Assembly (NCBI GenBank): GCA_036023115.1
Contig: JAYKKT010000074.1
Span: forward strand, 8,733,501 to 8,797,500
Source: Brasenia schreberi
Taxonomy: Eukaryota; Streptophyta; Magnoliopsida; Nymphaeales; Cabombaceae
Length of the DNA: 64,000 nt
Reading direction: 5' to 3'
The notes under the pieces were generated by a model that made no database searches, was not told the origin of the DNA, and saw only the letters and a list, made by a program, of their open reading frames with translations. The first letter of the stretch is position 1. Each line of letters starts with the position of its first letter. Position numbers and translations under genes: made by a program. Shown here piece after piece: positions 55,598 through 64,000 of this stretch.

Positions 55598-56739
55598 TTT
55601 TTATTATATGCATGTGTGTATATACATAGTTTTTTTTATAGTTAAGTTTAGATTTTAAGTAGATATGGATGAGGCCTTATAGACCTAATCTAATATTCGA
55701 TAGGCCTATGGTTGTGCAGGTCAATCCGGCCAGGTCCGTGTCGACCCAGGATCAGACGGGACAGGATTTGGCCCTGTTTATAATATGGGTCGAGGTTTTT
55801 TAGTCGCCATGCATTTTTTTTGGCCCATTTTAACATCTCTAGAAATAACACAATGTCTAAACACCTTTGGTTGATGGTAACCTCAAAAGAATTCTAGAAT
55901 GTTGAGTGAACTCAAAGAATATGTTCCTTCGGTGAAAGGTAGAGAGAAACTTTGCAGCTAAACAAAAATGTATGTTCAATAAAATATTGAGAGGCAGAGT
56001 CTATAAAAGGCGTGTTTGAACAACAAGAGCAGAGGCAATTTGAACGGTTCGATCCCCTAATCTCTCACACCACCTTTCACTTATTCAATTATATACTCTA
56101 AAAAGCTCTTCGAAAATTCTGGTTGTTCTCTCTAATTCGTATCTTCATTCTGCCGGTTTGGAGCCGATTTCGTGCTTGCAGGACCAGTCGACAGTGACTC
56201 CATTATATCTCGAAGGAATTTTCGCTACATATGCTTGCACGTAGTTGATAGAATTCAGCGGTAGTGAAATCAACTTAAAGGAAAATGCATCGACACGCCT
56301 TGGAGCTTATGCGCAAACTACGGAATTTTGTTTTCTGAGAAAAATTAATGCTTTCGATGTTTGCTTCAACCTTCCTCAAATTTCAGCAGCAACAGCGTTG
56401 CAGATTCAAATCCATCGATTGCTGTTGTATTGCCCAATCCAACTCTACATCAAGAGTCCTTTCTCTCTCTTACTCTGTTTCATTTCGAACTACTCTGCAC
56501 CTTCAAGGCAGTCCCTCGTACTGTCGTTAGTTGGGTTGCTGCCTTAAGAGCAGATTGTATATGTTGTTTCCATCTCTCAAGGATCGAGTACCATAAATTC
56601 ACAAGTTCTGTCTAAATTGATTTGTTATTAGTCGCATTGCACTATTATTGAACAAGACAGTTCCTTGCTATCGTGAGTTCTATCTAAGTTCAGTGAGCCA
56701 GGAATAACAGAATGACATTTTTGAGAGAAATGACTTGTG

Positions 56740-59160
56740 ACCATGAAGTTGGACAAATTTGATGGTGAAAATTTCTTAAGATTAAGATGACAACAAAAGA
56801 TGCACTCTCTTGAGAACATTAAAGGTGGTCTATCTCTTTAATACACCAAGTCTGGAAGAAAAGGAAGATAAAACTATTGAAGCAGCTCGTGCAAGACAAG
56901 AATGAGATAATGATGATTAGATCAGCATAGGATACGTTCTTTAATGGAATATCTGATGATTTGTTCGATGCTTACTAAGGCTCAAAGCATGCAAAAGAGT
57001 TATGAGAAAAGCTTAAAGCACACTGCTTGGTGAAAATGCTACGAAGTAATTCTTAGTTGCATGTTTTAATAATTATAAAATGATTGATGGAAGCTCTATA
57101 TGAAATAATTCTATGAAGAAATGTCAGACTTCTTTGAAGTTAATATTGGGTTACATTAAGGATCAACTTTAAGTCCATACTTATTTACAATGGTGATTGA
57201 TGAGTTAACAAAACATATTCAAGATGAAGTACCTTGTGTATGTTATTTGCAGATAACATTGTGTTAATGGATTCTAAGGAAAAAGTTAATAAAAAATTTG
57301 AACTATAGAGAGAAACATTAGAAAGTAAAGGCTTCCGACTTAGTAGAACAATAACAAAATATATGAAATGTAAGTTTGATCATTTGGTTATTTTAGAGGA
57401 CATAAAAATTAAAATTGTCACACATTGCATCCCCCAAAAAGAAAGTTTTAAATACTTAGGATTAATTTTTTAGAGTGATAGAAGAATTGATGGAGATGTT
57501 ACACATAGAATTAATGATGGTTGGTTAAAATGGAGAGGAGCATTAGGTATTCTTTGTAATAAGAAGATACCATTAAAGTTAAAAGGTAAATATTATCGAA
57601 CAACAATTAGACCCGCCATGTTTTATGGTTCTCAATGTTGGGCATTTAATCATATACAAAAGATGTCTCTGACAAAAATGAAGATGTTGAGATGGATGAG
57701 TGGTCATACAAGAAAAGACCATTTACATAATGAGATTATTAAAAACAAATTAGGAGTGACACCAATAGAGGACAAAATGAGAGAATACCGTTTAAGATGG
57801 TTTGGACATATAGAAAGAAGATCAAAAGTACCTGTAAGAAGGTATGAAAACTAAATTTTGAAAGTATTAAAAGAGGTAAAGGACGACCACAAAAGTATTG
57901 GAAAAAAACAACAAAGAATATCTAGATTATTATGAGTTAACTCCTAACATGGCACATGATAGGGCTATGTGGAAACAAAGAATCCATATAGCCGACCCCA
58001 TTTAGTATGGGAAAAGGCTTAGTTGTTGTTGTATTATAGATAAACTCCCTCATTCTTTAAAAAAGTTTAAGCATAGTCTTATGCAGATGAAACATGCCAT
58101 ATATCTTGAGTAACTTAGAAATCATCTTAGACTTGGACGAAGAATATGACTTGGAAGAAGAATATCGTAAACAAGAAGATTCTAAGGAGTAAAAAACTCA
58201 AGAGAAGGTCCATCCTATAGAAGATGAAAATCTAGGAGACCCTCAAAGAAATGATAGCGTGATTTTTATAAATCTCATGAAAATAATGTTAAAACAAAGA
58301 AAAAGAAAAGAAAATACTTTCATTGTGCTAAGCTCGATTACTATAAGAGTAAATGTCAATATTTGAAGAAGAAAAATAAAAAAATTACTTCTTCAAAGGA
58401 ACCTTATCATCGAACCTTATCATCGTCATATTTGAGATTAACATGGTTGAAGATGTTGAGTCATGGTAGGTTGATACAGGTGCTACTCGCCACACGTATA
58501 AGAACAAGTCTCTCTTCAAAGCCTTTCACAATGAAAATGGACCCATGCTTTACATGTATGATATTTCATTGGTGTAAGTCAAGGACAAGGGAACGATGGA
58601 ACTTAAGTTTACATTGGGTAAGATTCTAATCCTTACAGGTATATTATATATATGAGAACTAAAAAAAATGATTTTGTACCCTACTTAATACATATGTAAG
58701 TTTAGCTTGTCAAAAGTAGAAATATTTGTTGGTAAAGGATATCTTTGTAACAACATTCTCAAGTTGAACAAGATTAATGACAGTGTTGCTTTCGTTTATA
58801 CTGTTGAATCTTTTAATTTGTGGCATCATCAATTAAGACATTTTAGAAAACTAAATAATATGACAAAATTAAATTTAATCCCCAACATGTCTCAAACTAT
58901 TGATATATGTATCACATGCATGCTTACTAAAATAACAAAACTATATTTTTAAAGAGTAGAAACAACTTCAAAAACTTTAATTCTTATACATTCTCAAGTA
59001 TGTAACTTGCATGGTTTATCCACTATAAGTAGTAAGAATTACTTCGTTACTTTCATTGATTATTCTGAATATTATCATATATATTTAAGCATTCAAAAGA
59101 GGAAGCATTAGAAAAATTCAACATTTGCAAAAACACTGTAGATGTTGTATAAATTTATCT
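56740..59160 (+). mobile_element. old Ty1/copia remnant 3, interrupted by an RTE fragment
   Basis: Gag-like fragments (MKLDKFDGENFL near 56742; ISDDLFDAY) precede the RTE piece. After it come IIDKLPHSLKKFKHSLMQMK (58033 onward), a protease-like DTGATRHTY (near 58478), a pre-integrase WHHQLRHFRKLNN (58822) and an integrase start with KNYFVTFIDYSE (59035). No LTRs, RT or RNase H are seen. Frames are heavily broken, so it is older than copia 1 and 2. Confidence 0.75.
57123..58031 (+). mobile_element. RTE LINE copy 4, 5'-truncated
   Basis: Starts in mid-RT (sequence of FFEVNIGLH) and runs through the C-terminal region ([31 protein letters not shown]) to the standard tail with (TTG)n. Several stops. 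It separates two parts of copia 3. No clear TSD was found. Confidence 0.88.
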
Positions 59161-60060
59161 TTTGAAGTAAAAAAGAAAACAAAAAAAATCTTCCATAGGT
59201 TTGGAGCAGGTGCGATCAGGTTTCAATGGGTTGGGGATGGGGCCGGTGCGGGTTGGGAACCTCCAAACCCTCATGGCAGAGACGATGGGATTTAGCTGCT
59301 TATATTTTAATGCAGGCAGGTTTACCATTCCCATCCCTTGTATGAAGCTCCATAAGGACTCTACGCATTTACCCTCAACTTGTAAGGAGATGAAATATTG
59401 ATTCAAGATTCAAATCATCTCTCAAGCAAGAGAAAGATAAGTTAAAGTATTCACAATCTATTTCATATGTTGATGGTATTCATGAATTTTCTTAGTCAAC
59501 TTAGAGGGTAACCCATTTTTCTGGATAATGAGCCCCCCATGTTTGATGGCTTCAATTAAAGAATAATTATTCCGAAGGAACTAATTACTAACTAATGACG
59601 ATGACGCAGTCGGGCGGATTCACATCAAGAAGAAATTATCATGAATGGAGAGAACTATTATTTGTTTTGGTTAATGGACTAAGGGAGGTTATAAGAAATG
59701 CCTCCTATTTATCATCTCTTTATTGATTTGCACTCTATCTCCCGATTTAACTTATTAATGTCACCGGCCTTGCAGAAGCGAGCCCCTCGACCTCAATTTA
59801 GAGCCAAATTCGTGTTGGAGGTTCTTCTTGAGCACCAGGGTGAATTCTGAAGGTTGGGTACTGGGTACTGGGCTTGGGCAGAGGACATAGCTTTTTCTTC
59901 TTGTAGTTGGAAATGAACACTTGAATGCCCAGCTAGAAGCGACAGGCCCTTTCCATTATGAGAACCCCCTTAAGGCAACAAATGATCCAACTTATATGAA
60001 AGATGTGTACACTTAAGAGACAACAAGAATATTTTGAAATGGGAAACTGATTCAAATAAC
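59161..60060. other. gene-free stretch between copia 3 and the HyPRP duplication
   Basis: No gene recognised. 59200-59340 has a less AT-rich block with facing short frames and no domain. Confidence 0.55.
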
Positions 60061-60064
60061 ATCA

Positions 60065-60970
60065 CCCAATCCATAATAAATATTGTCCACCATTCATCTG
60101 AAGATGTAGAATGCATGGGCAAGAAACCATAAAGCTGCTCTTATTATTCCTAAACTCAGAGCTATTACACCAACATACAGAAAAGCTGGACCCACAATTC
60201 CTAACTAAGCCAGATCCATAACTAGAGAATTAAATTCAGAAAACTACAACATATGATCAGAAGAGAAGAGAAAGATCTCCTCCAATTCATCAATGAGAAA
60301 TCAAAGCGGGCAGACGAAACCAGGTGGAGGAGCCTTCCCACAGTTTACAAGGACCTGAAGAGCAAGAGGCATATAGCTGCTAAGGTTCAGAACCCTGATC
60401 CTAAGAGAGGTACAGAGGCAAAGAGCAGCTTCTAAACCCACAAGGCCTCCCAGCAGAGGGCAGCATTGATTCTCAGCTGGCTCACCGATTCCAATATGCA
60501 CCAACCCACCAAGCACATCCACGCATGCATCCAACTTCAATGCATCTATAGGGAGAACCTAACGTTGTGTGTGAACATTCAGCTCAAAAACAGGTTTTCA
60601 GTGCCGCCTCCCTTGCATTTGCGTAGTGCAATTGCTGACCACCGTGGGTTTTATTGGAACCAGATGAAGAAGTTTTGGAGCGACCTATTATTCCATGTTT
60701 ATCAGTGACCAAGCAATGGACGTTTTCTGCACGAATTTTCGGATCACCAATCGTTATGAATACTTATGGTTCATGAATTTTGGACTCACCATTCCATTTG
60801 AATCCTTACGGTTCGTTTGGCCAATGACAAACGCTCTTGCTGCTCTTTTTTTTCCATGTACACGGATTCACTGCTAGGATTTTAGGTCTATAAGTTGGAC
60901 TCCAATTTGTTCACTTCATAGTATACTGCCTATGAGTCAAAAACCAAGCTGGATTCTTGTGTAAGCACAT
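60065..60970 (-). repeat. left arm of HyPRP inverted duplication
   Basis: Its reverse complement matches 62229-63550 in pieces: promoter-like sequence (agagcgtttg.cattggcca, gcagaaaacgtcc), the coding tail (YMPLALQVLVNCGKAPPPGF) and the 3' UTR (cagatgaa..tctacatcttc region, cataataaat). It lacks the region corresponding to about 62634-63225. Confidence 0.88.
60301..60558 (-). pseudogene. hybrid proline-rich protein (8-cysteine, hydrophobic-seed domain), N-terminus lost
   Basis: HyPRPs are secreted cell-wall proteins with a signal peptide, a Pro- or Gly-rich region and a C-terminal eight-cysteine (LTP-like) domain. Reading leftward: PIDALKLDACVDVLGGLVHI, then QCCPLL, LEAALCLCTSL, LVNCGK and GFVCPL, then a stop at 60301. 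This gives cysteines 2-8 of the 8CM. The family's first Cys (in C-P-I-D) reads CTC here, and a TAG lies two codons further upstream. There is no ATG, signal peptide or proline-rich part. Comparison with the right arm shows the 5' leader joined straight to the 8CM by deletion. Confidence 0.82.
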
Positions 60971-62228
60971 AGAGCTGTGTCTGGTCATGTTGCATAATTA
61001 ATTTGTTCTAAACATCAATATCTTTGTTTGGTTTTCTGCAAGATAATGCAGTATCAACCTGTTTTTTAATATTCATTTAATGGATTCTCCATTTCTTACT
61101 AACATTTTTTTAATGTATAAAAATCATAAAACCATCTATTTAACAAAAAAAATACCCAAAGGATTCGTGTTTAATTTGCAAAGTAGCATATCCAGAACAG
61201 TTTTATCGAGTCCTACCCTGTTGTTTCTGCAGGTTGGAGATCATTGTTGTGATTATCTAATAGCTAAAATGGCTTCTAAGTTCCTTTACCGTAAACTAAT
61301 CAGATTTACATTACCTTCATCCATGAGTAAATTAATCATAGATCATCACATTCGTGATTACATAAATGCCGGTCCACAAGAGATTGATTACCCATGGATG
61401 GTATTATCTTCGAGCAAACCACACTACTGGATCAGCCAGTCGGCTGGCAAACATGTCTCAACAGTAGATTTGATTTTGACGAGCCCAGGAAATGGATATT
61501 ACATATCATAAAACAAGATTCAAAATAACATTTAATTGTCCATTGATAGTTTGAAAACGCCTCAACTCCTATAGCCCGTGAGCTCAGTAATATGTAAATA
61601 AATCACAGATTAATTAAAAACCAAAATAATGTCACTGAATAGCAGTTATCTGTTCAAGATTGCCTTATGCAATTGTGACAGAAGTTCCCTTGCCATCCAC
61701 AAGAAAGTATTATCTAGTCTCAAGAATTATGCAGACATGTATTTCACATAGTACTAATGATTCTTGATCTCTCCGCTGTTGTGGAGAGGCTGTTGATGCA
61801 TGTTTTGCTCGAAGGTACCCCATCTATGGGCAACCGCTTATGGACCAGCATCGATATATGTGAAGATATATTATTGATTTACTGTTGGACGAAGGTAATT
61901 CAGATCTGGTTAACATACGGTAAAGGAACTTAGAAGCCATTATAATGTATTAGATAATCTCAACGATGATCACCTGGTTGAAGGAAAAACATGGTATTAC
62001 ACAAGGACTCGAGAGGTCACTCTTGATATACAACTTTGCAAATTAAACACATCTTTTGGCTGTTTTATTTGTTCAAGAATGTGTTTTTCAACGTCTAATA
62101 CATAAAAACACAAGTTGTCTGAAACTGCATTACCATGCTGAAGTTAGGAGATTGATGCTTAGAAACTAATTAATTCTGGAATGTATTCCAGTGATAATGT
62201 GCTGACGCCTTCTGCCTCATAATTATAT
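60971..62228. other. spacer between the two HyPRP arms
   Basis: About 1.26 kb with no recognised gene. A 143-residue open frame at 61080-61511 has no family resemblance or coding bias I can support. Confidence 0.5.
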
Positions 62229-62769
62229 GCGCTTACACTAGAATCCAGCTTGTTTTCGATACGTTGGTGGTAATAACTGAACCCATTGGTCTCTAACTTC
62301 GCTTCTCGTAGAGACAAAATCTTAGCATGTGAATTCGTGTAGCTAAAAAGAAAGAGCGTTTGCCATTGGCCAATCAAAACATAAGGATTCAAAAGGATTG
62401 GTGATTCAAAAATTCATGAACCATAAGGATTCAGAGTGATTGACGACACGAAAGTTCGTGCAGAAAACGTCCATTTTTCTGTCACTGAAAAAGGTGGAAT
62501 AAAGGTCGCTCCAAAACCTGTTCATCTGGTTCCAAGAAAGCCCATGGCATTTGGCAATTGCATTACGCAGAATGCAAGAGACGTCGCACTGAAAACCTCG
62601 TTTTCTGCTGCATGTTCATACACAAAGCTAGGTTTCATGTAGAAAAGTAGGGGGTCACGGATACACATAAAATTTCTCCATCTTAGTTTAATTTATGTAT
62701 TTTTACACAGTATATAATGATCCACTGCATGCGACGTGATTCATCATTCAAAGAACTGAGAGTTCACGG

Positions 62770-63307
62770 ATGGGGAATCAGAAAATGAGTGTTCTGTTAA
62801 TCATTTGCATGGTTCTTGGATCTTCAACTTCTACACTGGGGTGGGGTAGTGATTCTCTACCCTACTCCCCACCCATTACGTATACTCTCCCACGTAAAAC
62901 ACTACCACCAGTTACAGGGTTGAGCGACACTGGGTGCTCTTGTTCACCTGGCAATGCCGGTTGGTGGTGGAGGTGGTGATAGTGATGTAGTGGTGGTGGT
63001 GGTGGTGGTGGTGGTGGCGGCGGTGGTGGTGGTGGTGGCGGTGGTGGTGGTGGCGAGGCGGAGGTGGTGGTGGCGGCGAGCCGGTAGTGGTGGTGGTGGC
63101 GGTGGTGAATGGTGGTGGTGGTGGTGGTGGTGGTGGCGGTGGCGGCGGTGGTGGTGGCGGCGAGCCCGGTGGTGTTAGCGGCGACAATGGTGGTGGTGGT
63201 GGCGGTGGTGATGGTGGCAGTAGTGGTAGCATCTACATGCCTCTTGCTCTTCAGGTCCTTGTAAACTGTGGGAAGGCTCCTCCTCCTGGCTTCGTCTGCC
63301 CACCTTG
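62770..63307 (+). pseudogene. HyPRP/glycine-rich wall protein gene, 8CM mostly lost
   Basis: Starts MGNQKMSVLLIICMVLGSST, a clear signal peptide, then a Ser/Pro segment (LPYSPPITYTLPRKTLPP) and GCSCSPGNAG. A long GGT/GCG-rich tract follows, in which the Gly frame shifts more than once. The 3' part is open in another phase: Gly-rich GEPGGVSGDNGGG onward, then SIYMPLALQVLVNCGKAPPP, GFVCPP and stop. Only cysteines 7 and 8 of the 8CM remain. The signal peptide frame meets TGA at 62977-62979. Either a pseudogene or a frame scrambled by repeat slippage or assembly error. Confidence 0.7.
62955..63217. repeat. (GGT)n/(GGC)n triplet minisatellite
   Basis: About 260 bp dominated by ggtggtggt with ggcgg interruptions and cgagcc islands. 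Reads as Gly, Val or Trp runs by frame, and as Pro/Thr/His runs on the minus strand. Only the Gly frame fits the gene around it. Confidence 0.93.
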
Positions 63308-63550
63308 ATTTATCATCGATGAATTGGAGGAGATCTTGCCCTTCTCTTCTGATCTTATGTTGCAGTTTTCTGACTTCAATTCTCTAGTTATGGTTCTGGC
63401 TTAGTTAGGAATTCCGGGTTTCAGCTTTCAAGTACGTTGGTGTAATAGCTCTGAATTTAGAAATAATAAGAGCAGCTTTATGCATCATCGCCCATGCATT
63501 CTACATCTTCAGATGAATGCTAAACAAGATTTATTATGGATCGGGTTGTG

Positions 63551-64000
63551 CTACTGGAAATAGTTTTCTTTTTCACTATATTCATGTCGTTCCTGTTTCT
63601 CCCTCTCGTACTTTAAACTCATTTATTTAAGTTCTTTTTTTCACATTGCCTGATGCTGACTTAAATTACAAGTAGGAGAAACTTCTCTGGATTGAAGAGT
63701 CGATGATACAATAACGATATATACCAACTAGAGAACATAAGCACAAACCAACATCATGGTCTCAAAGATTAAATCTGCCTCGATTTTTTTCCTAAATAAA
63801 CCACCTGAGAGTGATTTTATGGTAGATTCTACCAACTTGTAGTTTTTTGTTGAGTTGTTTCTTAGTTCCTCGAGGATTAAGGACACTAGAAGTAGAAGAG
63901 AAACAAACTTACTTGAACTGTGTATTTTCTCCGTTTCAAGTACTTGTTTTTGAGGTTGATATATTCAAAGACTAATAATTTCACCAAATAAATACTCATG
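63551..64000. other. no feature recognised
   Basis: AT-rich sequence past the HyPRP duplication with no domain-bearing frame, transposon end or RNA. Confidence 0.6.

Larger units (their letters stand above)
54864..56739. other. gene-free region 3' of FolD
   Basis: FolD 3' UTR and AT-rich DNA with a long AT tract (55539-55593). 55680-55830 holds degenerate ggtcgag/ccgg-rich repeat-like sequence. Short frames at 56245-56615 overlap in three phases and have no domain. Confidence 0.55.
62229..63550 (+). repeat. right arm of HyPRP inverted duplication
   Basis: The counterpart of 60065-60970 in opposite orientation: shared upstream sequence (about 62229-62632), then arm-specific signal-peptide and Gly-rich sequence, then shared coding tail and 3' UTR (63227-63550). 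It lacks most of the 8CM (the counterpart of about 60382-60560). Confidence 0.88.

Noticed and set aside
61080..61511. A 143-residue open frame in the spacer of the HyPRP duplication
   Set aside because: No family resemblance, AT-rich composition and no splice or promoter context; likely chance.
62436..62642. A 68-residue open frame upstream of the right-arm HyPRP
   Set aside because: The same DNA lies upstream of the left-arm copy, where the frame is not kept; it is better explained as shared promoter or leader.
62912..63232. A minus-strand proline-rich frame (LPPSPPPPPPP-like)
   Set aside because: It is the complement of the GGT tract. The flanking signal peptide and the HyPRP tail are both on the plus strand, so the Pro frame is a shadow.

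Overview
The window is nuclear DNA of a flowering plant. It has small phase-consistent exons with GT..AG introns, a chloroplast-targeted starch enzyme, a proline-rich 8-cysteine wall-protein family, and plant RTE-type LINEs, hAT transposons and Ty1/copia retrotransposons. I cannot name the species. Large TE-filled introns, abundant RTE LINEs and (AT)n tracts would fit an early-diverging angiosperm or basal eudicot, but that is only a guess.

Layout. 1-169: 3' end of an unidentified plus-strand gene. 170-8600: gene-free DNA with one LINE tail, one possible MITE and microsatellites. 8995-43275: a complete 16-exon gene for plastidial 4-alpha-glucanotransferase (disproportionating enzyme, DPE1). 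It has 1749 nt of coding sequence (582 codons plus stop) across 34.3 kb. Three introns are inflated by transposons. Intron 1 carries a 3.4-kb hAT element. Intron 8 carries a three-level nest: copia inside hAT inside RTE. Intron 14 carries a copia inside an RTE. 43276-47716: gene-free. 47717-54863: a five-exon gene for FolD (methylene-THF dehydrogenase/cyclohydrolase) with an RTE copy in its last intron. Its exon 2/3 junction and exon 3 both break the reading frame, so this copy looks damaged. 54864-60060: gene-poor, with an old copia element split by an RTE fragment. 60065-63550: a head-to-head inverted duplication of a hybrid proline-rich protein (HyPRP) gene whose two arms have lost complementary parts. 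63551-64000: nothing recognised.

The main story is transposon archaeology inside a gene that stays intact. Target-site duplications (TSDs) are readable for most insertions: 8 bp for hAT, 5 bp for copia, about 14-22 bp for RTE. This lets nesting order be read directly. The RTE family (3' end agccgaccccgtctagtatg followed by gggaaaaggcttag and a (TTG)n tail) appears as near-full, internally deleted, head-to-tail SINE-like (175 bp) and ultra-short (50-52 bp) copies. One 50-bp copy landed on the 3' splice site of DPE1 exon 12 and duplicated it.

DPE1 and FolD are not functionally linked: DPE1 recycles malto-oligosaccharides in plastids, while FolD interconverts one-carbon folates. I saw no operon-like or clustered pathway, no CRISPR array and no convincing tRNA or rRNA gene.
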